64,000 nucleotides of DNA from Lachnospiraceae bacterium UBA935 (GTDB taxonomy: Bacteria; Bacillota; Clostridia; Lachnospirales; Lachnospiraceae): the NCBI GenBank assembly GCA_002293525.1, contig DBDJ01000026.1:17707-81706 (forward strand). Reading direction: 5' to 3'. Positions within the stretch are counted from its first letter, which is position 1, and every line of letters starts with the position of its first letter. The position numbers were made by a program, and so were the translations under genes. Below the pieces are notes generated by a model. The model was not told where the DNA came from. It saw only the letters and a program-made list of their open reading frames with translations, and did not search any database. Of this stretch, positions 50,889 to 59,263 are shown one piece after another.

Positions 50889-52041
50889 CTTCGGTTTTTT
50901 CTTCGGCATTGTCGAGAGCCAGCAGTGTGTCGAGGCGCATGTCGGTTACTTTGCGGCTTCCGCCTATCAGAGCCGGGCTGGTGACGCTTTGATGCCGTAT
51001 GGTTATTCCGAATGGGGACAGGCGTCCGGCTTTGCGCTGCACTGCGTCAAAAAACTCGTCTCCCAGCAATTCAACCGTCAGCCCTCCTAATATAAAATCA
51101 GAGATATTTATCATAGCTGAACAGGTGACGATGATATTTGAGATCACGTCGGAGATGGTGTCTATCATAATGGTGCGTGCTTCCGGAATCATCTCTGATA
51201 ATCCAAACCGTCTGTCAAAGCCAAAGCGTTTTTTTAAGGCATCCAGTCCGATCATGTCTTCGATACTGCGAAGGTGATGAGGTGATGCCTCACTGGCGTA
51301 AGGCATCAGTCCGATTTCGCCTGCCGTAAAGGAAGGGCCGCGCCGGAGTTTGCCTTCCAGTACCAGTCCCATACCGACATTGGAACCTATGGAAATAAAG
51401 GCCATGTCAGGAACTTTGGTGTTGTAAAATTCCCCATAAACAGCGGCATTTACATCATTTTCAATATATACCGGGGCGCCGATCCGGGCGCCTGCTTCCG
51501 CAAGCAGTGCTTCGATCTGATAGGAAGTGTTCAGGGCGAAGCTAGGGGCAAAAGATATCTCCTGATGGATGTCGTCTACCACTCCGGGGAGGCATAGTCC
51601 CATCCCCAGCAGTCTGTTCACCGGACGGCCTTTTTCCGCCAGGCTGGCAATCAGCCGCTCGGCAATTTCGCAGGGCTGTTCTACCAGAAGAGCATGAATG
51701 CCGCCCCGGACTTCGGCGGTTTCTTCCGCCAGCAGCTCACAGGCAAGATTCAGGATTCCCACGCTGATGATGCTTCCTTCGTGAAGCACCGCAATAATAT
51801 GGGCTGCCTCCGGGTTAAATGCATATACTTGCGGTTTGCGCCCTACTTGACCGGCACTTTCTTCACCCATCCATTCCGCTAGGCCAAAGTCAGTAAAATA
51901 CTGCATAATTTTCATCGCTGTCTGCAGACTGACATGCAGTTCCCTGGCGATCTCCACCCGGGAAATCTTTCGTTGTGTAGCTAACAGTGCAAAGGCTTTT
52001 TGCCGGTGACCTTTTTTTACGGCGGAAACAGGATTATTCAT
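50854..52041 (-). CDS. ROK-family transcriptional regulator (NagC/XylR-like)
   Basis: The 395-residue protein has an N-terminal winged helix-turn-helix (AFALLATQRKISRVEIARELHVSLQTAMKIMQYF, about 14-47) and a ROK sugar-binding domain (GMGLCLPGVVDD, IENDVNAAVYGEF, AFISIGSNVGMGLVLEGKL, FTAGEIGLMPY). The zinc-binding CxCGxxGC cluster of most ROK proteins is missing; the corresponding stretch reads ASEASPHHLRSIEDMIG. It is transcribed away from importer 3, whose promoter carries a palindromic operator (52671-52691), and upstream of GH8. It likely represses importer 3 and GH8 in the absence of a sugar ligand. The start at ATG 52041 has TTTGGAGGTCCG. Confidence 0.9.
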   Translation of the reverse strand: MNNPVSAVKKGHRQKAFALLATQRKISRVEIARELHVSLQTAMKIMQYFTDFGLAEWMGEESAGQVGRKPQVYAFNPEAAHIIAVLHEGSIISVGILNLACELLAEETAEVRGGIHALLVEQPCEIAERLIASLAEKGRPVNRLLGMGLCLPGVVDDIHQEISFAPSFALNTSYQIEALLAEAGARIGAPVYIENDVNAAVYGEFYNTKVPDMAFISIGSNVGMGLVLEGKLRRGPSFTAGEIGLMPYASEASPHHLRSIEDMIGLDALKKRFGFDRRFGLSEMIPEARTIMIDTISDVISNIIVTCSAMINISDFILGGLTVELLGDEFFDAVQRKAGRLSPFGITIRHQSVTSPALIGGSRKVTDMRLDTLLALDNAEEKTEDPKVEKPQDPK

Positions 52042-52216
52042 TACGGACCTCCAAATTATGTAATTGATCTTTAGTATTTTTGGCTTATGATATAATAATG
52101 CCTGTTTCCTATTATAATATAAAATCTTTACTTAATATATAATTTTTCTTACTAGTTTATATACTTTATATAGTTTTATACTACAATTATCAGTCTAGTA
52201 ATGAGCGCTGTTGCAG
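52042..52216. other. AT-rich leader between ROK gene and tandem repeat
   Basis: A region of 175 bases before the 14-bp array. It should hold the ROK promoter; TATAAT-like hexamers are abundant (for example 52111-52116 on the minus strand) but no -35 partner stands out. No gene is visible. Confidence 0.4.
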
Positions 52217-52332
52217 TCAGCTGTATTGCGCCAGCTGTATTGCGCCAGCTGTATTGCGCCAGCTGTATTGCGCCAGCTGTATTGCGTCATCTGTATTGCG
52301 TCATCTGTATTGCGTCATCTGTATAGCAGTCA
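52217..52332 (+). repeat. 14-bp tandem array
   Basis: Eight contiguous 14-base units built on CTGTATTGCG. The first five are linked by CCAG, the next three by TCAT, and the last is degenerate. The array ends in related words (CAGTCATCTG, CGGTCATCTG). It lies in the spacer between the ROK gene and importer 3 and has no ORF with a start site. Confidence 0.85.
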
Positions 52333-52634
52333 TCTGCAGCGGTCATCTGTTTTAGTCATATGTAGGTGACAGATTGTTGGTCATGCATTTATTGGTTATT
52401 TTTTTTTAAGACTGAAGAATAAAATAAACAAAGGATTCAATAAAACTTAGCTTATCTGTGACAATAATTCATTATGTAGTGATAAATAAAACGATTATTA
52501 ATAAATAATATTAACTAATAGCTATCTATATACTATATACAAACAGTAAGATATTTGTCAACACCTAATGAGATTATTTATAAATTTGTACAATGTGTTG
52601 GGATATGTTAAGTATATTTAGTACATATTAACAA

Positions 52635-52663
52635 TTTACACGATGGCCCAAGCTTGCTATAAT
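52635..52663 (+). promoter_or_regulatory. Promoter of importer 3
   Basis: TTTACA (52635-52640), 17 bases, TATAAT (52658-52663), reading into the permease operon. The expected start is near 52670, directly before the palindromic operator. Confidence 0.75.
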
Positions 52664-52670
52664 AAATTAA

Positions 52671-52691
52671 TTAGTTAACGATGTTAACTAA
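52671..52691. promoter_or_regulatory. Palindromic operator, probably for the ROK regulator
   Basis: The perfect nine-base arms TTAGTTAAC and GTTAACTAA are separated by GAT, at +1 to +22 of the importer 3 transcript. The divergent ROK regulator is the obvious ligand-responsive binder. A half-site (TTAACTAA) lies near 52509. Confidence 0.65.
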
Positions 52692-52717
52692 TGCATGGCA
52701 AAGGAGGGAGATTCGGT

Positions 52718-53680
52718 TTGGAACGTGAAAAAAAAGCCTTAAAGCCACGAAAAGGTGCCAAAGGAAGTTTTGCGCAACGTTTTTATAAACAGCGCTATCT
52801 GATGATTATGTCCCTGCCGTTTGTTATCTGGTGTTTCATATTTAGCTATCTGCCTATGTTTGGCTGGATTATGGCTTTTCAGGATTTCAAGCTGCAGCGC
52901 TCGTTAACGGAAAGCTTTTTTACGGCAGAGTGGGTCGGTTTGCAGCATTTTCAAGAATTATTCCGGGATGAACGGTTTTATTTTGCTTTGCGCAATACCT
53001 TGGGTATGAGTATCTTGGGTATTACGATCGGCTTTGTGATTCCGATTGTCTTTGCCATCATGATCAATGAATTGCGGAACGGCCTATTTAAGAGAACGAT
53101 TCAGACGATTTCCTATCTGCCGCACTTTATTTCATGGGTCATTGCGGCAGGGATGATCAGTCAGATGCTTTCTGCCAATGGACCGGTCAACGACCTCCTG
53201 ATTTCGGCCGGGGTTTTAGATGAACGGGTGCCGTTTCTGGGCATCGGCGAGATGTTCTGGGGAATTATTACTGTTTCTGATATCTGGAAAGAAGTCGGCT
53301 GGAATGCGATCGTCTTTCTGGCGGCTATCACCAGCGTGGATACCGCCTTGTATGAAGCTGCCGAAGTGGACGGGGCAGGGCGGTTCCGGCGTATCTGGCA
53401 TATTACCCTTCCAAGTATCAGCAATGTCATCATGGTTATCTTGATTATGAATATCGGCTGGCTGGTAAACGTCGGCTTTGAGCGTCAGATGCTGCTGGGC
53501 AGTGACCAGATCCGCAGGTGGGCAGAAGTACTCGACATCTATGTCTTGCGTTTCGGCATCGGAATGGGACGGTATTCCTACGGCACGGCGATCGGTATCT
53601 TCCGGTCCTCGGTTTCCATCATCCTTTTATATGTAGCGAACCGTCTGGCCAAGCGCTCATCAGGAGGAGGTATCATATGA
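52718..53680 (+). CDS. ABC sugar importer permease (LplB-like, importer 3)
   Basis: A permease of about 320 residues. I choose TTG 52718, ten bases after AAGGAGG; an upstream in-frame ATG (52691) overlaps the operator and lies before that site. Six membrane segments and the EAA loop ALYEAAEVDGAGRFRRIWHIT are visible. The N-terminus is strongly basic (REKKALKPRKGAKG). It is more diverged from the importer 1 and 2 permeases than those are from each other. It overlaps the second permease by ATGA (53677-53680). Confidence 0.9.
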   Translation: MEREKKALKPRKGAKGSFAQRFYKQRYLMIMSLPFVIWCFIFSYLPMFGWIMAFQDFKLQRSLTESFFTAEWVGLQHFQELFRDERFYFALRNTLGMSILGITIGFVIPIVFAIMINELRNGLFKRTIQTISYLPHFISWVIAAGMISQMLSANGPVNDLLISAGVLDERVPFLGIGEMFWGIITVSDIWKEVGWNAIVFLAAITSVDTALYEAAEVDGAGRFRRIWHITLPSISNVIMVILIMNIGWLVNVGFERQMLLGSDQIRRWAEVLDIYVLRFGIGMGRYSYGTAIGIFRSSVSIILLYVANRLAKRSSGGGII

Positions 53681-54597
53681 TGACAAATATGAAGTCAAAC
53701 TATAAAAAATTCATGCGCCAGAAAACGTCCGAAAAAATATTTGAGGTCATTTTATACATAGTCATGACTGGCGCCTTGATCATAACCTTGTTTCCTTTTT
53801 TGAATGTACTGGCCATATCCTTTAATCTTTCGTCCGATACGGCAACCGGCGGAGTAGGCATCTTTCCTCGGGTGTTTACGCTGGATAATTATAAAGAACT
53901 GTCGCGTTTTCCCGCCCTTTGGACAGGATTTTATATCAGCGTGCTGCGGACGGTCATCGGCGCGGTTACAGGGCTTTTTTGTACCAGTATGCTGGCTTAT
54001 GTCTTGAGCCGCCGGGATTATATGTTCCGCAAGTTTGTCACCACCATGTTTCTGCTTACCATGTATGTCAGCGGTGGTCTGATTCCTTATTTTATGGTTA
54101 TCCGAGTGTTTTCACTCAATAACAGCTTTTGGATCTATATCGTCCCCTCGCTGATCAGCGCTTATAATCTGATTATTGTCCGTAGTTTTATTGAGGGGGT
54201 TCCGGACAGTTTGCAGGAATCCGCTATCATTGACGGTGCCAATGACGTCCAGATCTTTGTCCGCGTCATTGTGCCGCTCTGTAAACCGGTGCTGGCGACA
54301 GTTGCGCTCTTTATTGCCGTAGCGCAGTGGAATTCCTGGTTTGATACTTATTTGTATGCACCCTTTGAAGAAAGCATCACAACCTTGCAGTATGAGCTGA
54401 TGAAAATCCTGCAGGGAGCAGCTTCCAGCGGCGTGGCCCGTGGTACTGCTGCCCAGCTGCAGATGGCCAAGACGATTTCGCCGCTTTCGATCCGGATGGC
54501 GATCACGGTAGTAACCATTATCCCTATTATTGTCGTTTACCCGTTTGCGCAGAAGTATTTTGTCTCCGGCATGACGCTGGGGGCGGTAAAAGGCTGA
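53677..54597 (+). CDS. ABC sugar importer permease (LplC-like, importer 3)
   Basis: The 306-residue second permease starts at ATG 53677, overlapping the first permease stop and preceded by CAGGAGGAGG. The longer frame from 53518 is an out-of-frame overlap with the first permease. Six membrane segments, the EAA loop SLQESAIIDGANDVQIFVRVI and the C-terminal PFAQKYFVSGMTLGAVKG are visible. The stop codon region is tandemly repeated (two 12-base units, 54591-54614). It works with the 54691 binding protein. Confidence 0.92.
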   Translation: MMTNMKSNYKKFMRQKTSEKIFEVILYIVMTGALIITLFPFLNVLAISFNLSSDTATGGVGIFPRVFTLDNYKELSRFPALWTGFYISVLRTVIGAVTGLFCTSMLAYVLSRRDYMFRKFVTTMFLLTMYVSGGLIPYFMVIRVFSLNNSFWIYIVPSLISAYNLIIVRSFIEGVPDSLQESAIIDGANDVQIFVRVIVPLCKPVLATVALFIAVAQWNSWFDTYLYAPFEESITTLQYELMKILQGAASSGVARGTAAQLQMAKTISPLSIRMAITVVTIIPIIVVYPFAQKYFVSGMTLGAVKG

Positions 54598-54614
54598 TAT
54601 CAAGCTGATAACAA
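54591..54614 (+). repeat. 12-bp tandem duplication across the permease stop
   Basis: AGGCTGATATCA is followed by the related AGCTGATAACAA. The first contains the permease stop codon TGA. Confidence 0.6.
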
Positions 54615-54690
54615 ACATATCAAAGAAAATAGTATTGATAATATTTTAGCTAAAAAATTAATATTATATAAAAAACAAAGGAGGAACTAA

Positions 54691-56517
54691 ATGAAAAAGC
54701 ATTTATCTACAAAGCGCATTATTCCGTTACTGCTCATCTCGGTATTACTATTCAGTGCTGTAAGCGGATGTGGCAGTGCTCCAGCAGATGGCGGGGCGAT
54801 TGAAGTCAACAATGAAGCCGGTACAGATGCCGGAATCGATGAAGGTGCCGATGAAGCGGTAACGGTCGGTGCTTATGGCTACAATCTGAGCGGCGTGGCA
54901 GGACCTTATGGACATGAATTCGGCGGCGGAACCGGTCAGACAGATTTCACCCCGGTTGTTTTTGAAAGCTATGAGGAAGACTTGCGGCAACAAGTTGCCG
55001 AAACCAATTTCTTAGGGGAGGTTCAGCAGCAGGTTACGGCTGATACCGGCGTGACGCTAAAATCCAATTTCGGTGTCGGTGACGTGGCCGAGCAGCTCAC
55101 TCTGATGATCGCCGACAGAAGTTATCCTGATTTTGTCTTTTCCCGTTCTAACCTGTCCAAGTTCATGGAAGCGGAAGCATTCATCGACCTGGCTCCGCTG
55201 ATTGAAGAATACGGACCGAATATCAAGAAACTTTACGGCAAATCCTTTGATACCCACTATGACGAGGAAGGTCATATCTATTATTTGGGGCAGGATTTTG
55301 TCAATAACCTTCCGCTTGACCCGGAAGTGGGATATCAGCTTCAGCTTGCGGTCTTAGAAGAGCAGGGCTATCCGGAAATAAGAACCCTGGATCAGTGGGC
55401 AGATGCCATCCGCACCTATAAAGAGGCACATCCGGAGATTGACGGACAGCCTACGATCGGCATTACCCTGACCTGCGGCGAAGGCTGGCGCTGGTTTATT
55501 ACCCTTGGAAATCCCGGCGGCTTTGCAACTGGGTGCGCCGACGACGGACAGTATTATGTCGATCCGGTTACCATGGAGACCGTGTACCGCTTTATCCTGC
55601 CGGAACATCGGGAATATTTCCGCTGGATGAACGGGCTTTATAACGAAGGCTTGCTGGATCCTGATAGCTTTACCCAGACTCATGACGAATACCTGCAGAA
55701 AATCGCTTCCGGCCGCGTATTGGGATTGATGGATGCCGACTGGAGCATCGAATCAGCCACTAGCGTGCTGATCAGTGAAGGAAAACCGGAACGTGATTAT
55801 GGATATTTCCCGGCTACTATGAGTGAAGACATCCTGCACCCGATCTATCGTGAGCCGGTTTATATGGCTTCCAACGGTGTCGGCATTACCGATAACTGCG
55901 AGGATCCGGTGCGTGCCATCCAGTTCTTGGATTATTTGGCCCGTGAGGAGATCCAGGTAATGACAAACTGGGGATTTGAAGGAGAAAACTGGGAAATCGC
56001 TGACGGCAAACGGGTATTTACCGCTGCCGAGCAGGAACGGAGAACCAGCGATCCCGATGGACGTACGATTGAGACGGGACATGGCCTGCTCTCTTATCCT
56101 TGGCCGTGCTATGGCTCAGGCGTATTTGATAAAGACGGTTATTCAATAATGCCTTATACGGAAGAATCTTTAATAGCGGATTATACCGAGCCTGTTAAAA
56201 AAGCTCTGGATGCTTATGGCGTGAGTATGTGGCGCGATCTGTATCCTCAGGCTGAAGACCTTTATTTCCCGCCGTGGGGTGCTGCCTGGTATATTCAGGA
56301 TGCCCTCGATCCGGCTTCGGAAGCCGGCCAGATTCAGACCCGCTGCAATGACCTTACGGCAGAGTATCTGATGCGTGCCGTGGCTGCCAGCCCTGAAGAG
56401 TTTGATGTGATATGGGATGAGTATCAGCAGAAGCTTCAGGAAAATGACGTGGACCGGCTCGGAGTACTGATGACCGAAATGGTAAAAGATCGTGCTTCTT
56501 GGTATACACCCGAATAA
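54691..56517 (+). CDS. Extracellular sugar-binding lipoprotein (importer 3)
   Basis: A 608-residue lipoprotein, longer than the other two binding proteins. The signal peptide ends in VSGC with lipidated Cys27, followed by an acidic linker (EVNNEAGTDAGIDEGADEA). The mature domain is an LplA-like oligosaccharide binder with aromatic-rich segments such as GEGWRWFITLG and WGFEGENWEI. It is the last gene of importer 3, followed by a strong UUCG-loop terminator at 56544. The start at ATG 54691 has AAAGGAGGAAC. Oligosaccharides released by the GH8 enzyme are the likely cargo, by context only. Confidence 0.92.
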   Translation: MKKHLSTKRIIPLLLISVLLFSAVSGCGSAPADGGAIEVNNEAGTDAGIDEGADEAVTVGAYGYNLSGVAGPYGHEFGGGTGQTDFTPVVFESYEEDLRQQVAETNFLGEVQQQVTADTGVTLKSNFGVGDVAEQLTLMIADRSYPDFVFSRSNLSKFMEAEAFIDLAPLIEEYGPNIKKLYGKSFDTHYDEEGHIYYLGQDFVNNLPLDPEVGYQLQLAVLEEQGYPEIRTLDQWADAIRTYKEAHPEIDGQPTIGITLTCGEGWRWFITLGNPGGFATGCADDGQYYVDPVTMETVYRFILPEHREYFRWMNGLYNEGLLDPDSFTQTHDEYLQKIASGRVLGLMDADWSIESATSVLISEGKPERDYGYFPATMSEDILHPIYREPVYMASNGVGITDNCEDPVRAIQFLDYLAREEIQVMTNWGFEGENWEIADGKRVFTAAEQERRTSDPDGRTIETGHGLLSYPWPCYGSGVFDKDGYSIMPYTEESLIADYTEPVKKALDAYGVSMWRDLYPQAEDLYFPPWGAAWYIQDALDPASEAGQIQTRCNDLTAEYLMRAVAASPEEFDVIWDEYQQKLQENDVDRLGVLMTEMVKDRASWYTPE

Positions 56518-56543
56518 CACCTCCTGTTTAGTCGGGCGAGAGT

Positions 56544-56571
56544 GGGGCTGCTTCGGCGGCCCCCTTCTTTT
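56544..56571 (+). terminator. Intrinsic terminator of importer 3
   Basis: GGGGCTGC and GCGGCCCC pair around a TTCG tetraloop, followed by CTTCTTTT. A typical strong rho-independent terminator 27 bases after the binding-protein stop. Confidence 0.85.
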
Positions 56572-56625
56572 ATACTTGATCTGGTTTCTTGCCATATCTG
56601 TTTTCTAATTGCTTTATAAAAAACG

Positions 56626-56648
56626 CTGATTTAATCAGCGTTTCCCTT
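56626..56648 (-). terminator. Terminator of the DHH gene, derived from the dispersed palindrome (copy 6)
   Basis: AAACGCTGATT and AATCAGCGTTT pair around TA. On the minus strand the stem is followed by TTTTTTATAAAG, making a good terminator for the DHH gene. The outer sequence GGGAAACGCTGAT is the shared palindrome arm. Confidence 0.65.
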
Positions 56649-56656
56649 AATTAGTA

Positions 56657-56698
56657 CTTATTCGATTTAGCTTATTCGATTATGCTTATTCGTTTGCC
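56657..56698 (-). repeat. 3 x 14-bp tandem repeat spanning the DHH gene stop
   Basis: Three 14-base units beginning CTTATTCG at 56657, 56671 and 56685. The third contains the last codons and the stop (56686-56688, minus strand). Confidence 0.9.
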
Positions 56699-57606
56699 AT
56701 GGCTGTCAGTTCGGCCAGCATTTTAGGCAGGTCGGTGGCCATGTTCTCATCGCTGAACTGGCAGGTTCCTACGGCTTCATGGCCGCCGCCGTTGTATTTC
56801 AGCATCAGGCGGCCGACATTGACATGGGAAGTCCGGTTAAGAATACTGTAGCCTACGGCGGCCGAGCAGCCTTGGCCGCCTCTGCCGCTGACGATCCAGG
56901 CCGATATGTTTTGCTCAGGAAACATGCTGTATACCATGAAGCGGTTGCAGGTATAGATCGGATCCACGCCGCGCAGGTCGGTGATCAGGAGCTTGCCGTC
57001 GGTTACGCTGTGTGCCAAGACCATTTTCTTGAACTGCTCGGTTTGTTCATTATAAATCTGGATGCGCTCTTTTACGTCGGAGAGGTTCAGGATTTCTTCC
57101 GTCGTCATGACGCGGCAGGCATCAATTAATTTTTCCATCAGCTGGTAATTGGAGATAGTGAAATTACGCCAGCGTCCCAGGCCGGTGCGGGGATCCATAA
57201 GATAGCCTACCAGAACCCATCCTTCGGGGTTTTGGACGTCTTCCATGGTGAGCTGGCCGGAATCCACTTTGTCCACCGCTTCCATCAGATCGTCGAATTG
57301 GGGGAAACGTTCCCTGCCGCCATAATATTCATAGATGATCCGGGCACAGGATGGGGTGATGCGGCTTTCGCCTTTATACTGGCCTTGCAGCTCGTTTCTT
57401 TCATGTTCGCTCGAATGGTGGTCAAACCATAAGCCACAGCCCTTTACATAAGGCACATTGGCTAAGCAGTCATTTTCATTCACTTCTACAAGTCCGTCCT
57501 GTAAGTCCTTGGGATGGGCAAATTTCCAATGATCTATGATGCCGGCTTCTTTCAGTAAAGCTCCGCAGGCCAGGCCATCAAAATCCGAACGCGTAATTAA
57601 TCTCAT
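56686..57606 (-). CDS. DHH-family phosphoesterase
   Basis: The 306-residue protein starts at ATG 57606 behind AGGAGGATTGAC (a longer frame from 57642 lacks a site). It has the N-terminal aspartate motif RSDFDGLACG, the DHH motif Asp62-His-His in LWFDHHSSE, and the C-terminal DHHA1-like GGGHEAVG. The family includes exopolyphosphatases, NrnA nanoRNases and cyclic dinucleotide phosphodiesterases, all Mn2+-dependent cytoplasmic enzymes. The insertion RGGQGCSAAVGYSILNR is characteristic of a clostridial subgroup of unknown substrate. Divergent from the sporulation genes. Confidence 0.82.
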   Translation of the reverse strand: MRLITRSDFDGLACGALLKEAGIIDHWKFAHPKDLQDGLVEVNENDCLANVPYVKGCGLWFDHHSSEHERNELQGQYKGESRITPSCARIIYEYYGGRERFPQFDDLMEAVDKVDSGQLTMEDVQNPEGWVLVGYLMDPRTGLGRWRNFTISNYQLMEKLIDACRVMTTEEILNLSDVKERIQIYNEQTEQFKKMVLAHSVTDGKLLITDLRGVDPIYTCNRFMVYSMFPEQNISAWIVSGRGGQGCSAAVGYSILNRTSHVNVGRLMLKYNGGGHEAVGTCQFSDENMATDLPKMLAELTAMANE

Positions 57607-57884
57607 GTCAATCATCCTCCTGCTGAATATGAACTGGGACACTTATAAAATGTATTATAGCAAATATTTAAAAAAAATACATTAAAAATTAAAGATTTTT
57701 ATTGATATCATTTTATTGTTGCTTTTGCAATATTAAGCAATTATGCATTGCATTTTAAAGTATGCAAGCAATGTATGATTAAAGCTAGGTAAGCATTGCA
57801 TTTTAAAGTGTTACATAAAAAAAAAATTATTTCACATGATAATTGTGACAGATCTTCGTGACAATTGTAAGTGTTCTGATTCGG
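57607..57884. other. Intergenic region upstream of spoVAA
   Basis: About 280 AT-rich bases without a gene. A 17-base direct repeat, GCATTGCATTTTAAAGT, occurs at 57745-57761 and 57793-57809. The DHH promoter should lie near 57640. A possible forespore promoter for spoVAA is at 57813-57841. Confidence 0.5.
57813..57841 (+). promoter_or_regulatory. Possible sigma-G/sigma-F type promoter of spoVAA
   Basis: ACATA (57813-57817), 17 bases, CATGATA (57835-57841). The -10 fits CATNNTA of forespore sigma factors; the -35 is off consensus by one base. spoVA operons are forespore-expressed in known species. Weak support. Confidence 0.35.
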
Positions 57885-57964
57885 GAGCAATGAAGATCAG
57901 AAGCAATGAAGATTAGAAGCAATGAAGATCAGAAGCAATAAAGATCAGAAGCAATGAAGAAAGG
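57885..57964 (+). repeat. 5 x 16-bp tandem repeat ending in the spoVAA ribosome site
   Basis: Five units of AAGCAATGAAGATCAG (57885, 57901, 57917, 57933, 57949) with exact 16-base period. The last ends in GAAAGG, which with the following AGA forms the Shine-Dalgarno sequence of spoVAA. Confidence 0.92.
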
Positions 57965-57971
57965 AGATATT

Positions 57972-58601
57972 ATGGCTGATATCAACATATACGTAAAGGC
58001 TGAAAAAAATATCGAAGTAAAAGTACCGGAGGTTTATGTAAGGAATATTGCCAGAATCTATTCAGCGGATGCCGTCGTGACAGAAAAAGTAAAGGCGATA
58101 AAAGCATATGTTTTTGATGAGGGAGAACAGCGCCGGCAAGTGATCAGCATCCTGAAAATCATCCAGCTGATCGAGGAAGTCTGTCCGGGAGCCGTGGTGC
58201 TGAGCATTGGGGCAGCGGATACCTTGATAGAATGGGTTCAGGTAAGAAGAAACAATTATTCATTGCAAATACTAAAGGTGGTCATTGCGGGCGGTGTCAG
58301 CTTTTTTGGTACGGCATTTACGATAATGGCTTTTCATAACGACGTTGCCATCAACAATGTCTTTTCAAAAGTCTATGAGATGATTATGGGGCAGCCTTCC
58401 CATGGCTATACGGTGCTGGAGATCTCTTACTCGATCGGCCTGGCCCTGGGAATCATAGTTTTTTATAACCATATCGGCGGGCGGCGGATTACCAAAGATC
58501 CGACACCGATCGAAGTTTCCATCAGAAATTATGAAGATGATGTAAATGAAGCACTGATAGCTACCGCAGACCGGGAGGGAACGACAATTGATGTTTCTTA
58601 A
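57972..58601 (+). CDS. spoVAA: Stage V sporulation protein AA
   Basis: A 209-residue protein. The start at ATG 57972 lies behind AAAGGAGATAT; the longer frame from 57954 begins in the tandem repeat. An N-terminal soluble domain (about 1-95, INIYVKAEKNIEVKVPEVYVRNIARIYS) is followed by two membrane segments near 105-125 and 152-170. SpoVAA belongs to the SpoVA complex of the spore inner membrane, which moves dipicolinic acid into the forespore and out during germination. Its stop overlaps spoVAB by a few bases. It is evidence that the organism sporulates or descends from a sporulator. Confidence 0.88.
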   Translation: MADINIYVKAEKNIEVKVPEVYVRNIARIYSADAVVTEKVKAIKAYVFDEGEQRRQVISILKIIQLIEEVCPGAVVLSIGAADTLIEWVQVRRNNYSLQILKVVIAGGVSFFGTAFTIMAFHNDVAINNVFSKVYEMIMGQPSHGYTVLEISYSIGLALGIIVFYNHIGGRRITKDPTPIEVSIRNYEDDVNEALIATADREGTTIDVS

Positions 58602-59079
58602 ACAGATTTTTATGGCATTCTGCGCCTTCAGCTTCGGTTCCCTGTGTTCCGCAGGAGTTTTTACCGTACTGGCATCCGTTGGGCTGATTCCGCGGTTTTC
58701 CGGGAAATTTCATGTGGCAAGGCATGTCTTGCTTTTAGAAGAAATGGTAATCTTTGGCACGGTCGCAGGAGGCGTGGTCAGCGTCTTCTGGAGAAAGGTT
58801 CAGTTCGGCGATGCCATCTTAAAAAATCAGCTTTTCGGCCGATATACGGCACCGATATGGAATCTGTCAGGAAAGATTCTATGCGTGGTTTTTGGTATAT
58901 TTGCAGGAATGTTCGTGGGCTGCCTGGCCCTGGCCATCGCTGAGATGCTGGACTCCATTCCGATATTCACCAGAAGGGTCAGTTTCCGTAAGGGAATCGG
59001 AATCGTGGTCCTGCTGGTGGCATTAGGAAAGCTTGGCGGGAGCCTTTTATACTTTTCGCAGGCATTTTTTGCGAGCTAG
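58591..59079 (+). CDS. spoVAB: Stage V sporulation protein AB
   Basis: The 162-residue membrane protein has four to five hydrophobic segments and the family pattern FGSLCSAGVFTVLASVGLIPRF, LLLEEMVIFGTVAGG and FVGCLALAIAEMLDSIPIFTRR. Start at ATG 58591, overlapping spoVAA by 11 bases, with GGGAGGGAACG as ribosome site. It is a SpoVA complex member of the spore inner membrane. SpoVAC and SpoVAD do not follow; the next genes are ridA and a shikimate-kinase-like gene, and SpoVAE appears 1.5 kb later. Confidence 0.9.
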   Translation: MFLKQIFMAFCAFSFGSLCSAGVFTVLASVGLIPRFSGKFHVARHVLLLEEMVIFGTVAGGVVSVFWRKVQFGDAILKNQLFGRYTAPIWNLSGKILCVVFGIFAGMFVGCLALAIAEMLDSIPIFTRRVSFRKGIGIVVLLVALGKLGGSLLYFSQAFFAS

Positions 59080-59263
59080 CCCTGAATAGCCCAAATAAAT
59101 AAATGACATAGCAAGTCTGAACAGTAACCGATTACCCCAATTTAACCTAATTTTTAAAATGAATGCTTGAAATGTTTACTAAAATTCATTACAATTTATT
59201 TGTGATTTTTTAGTGACGGATCTGTTTAAAGTATAAATTCTACTACAGGAGGAAAGTATAATT

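Noticed and set aside
52217..52332. Tandem array as a CRISPR
   Set aside because: The units are contiguous, with no unique spacers, and no cas genes are present.
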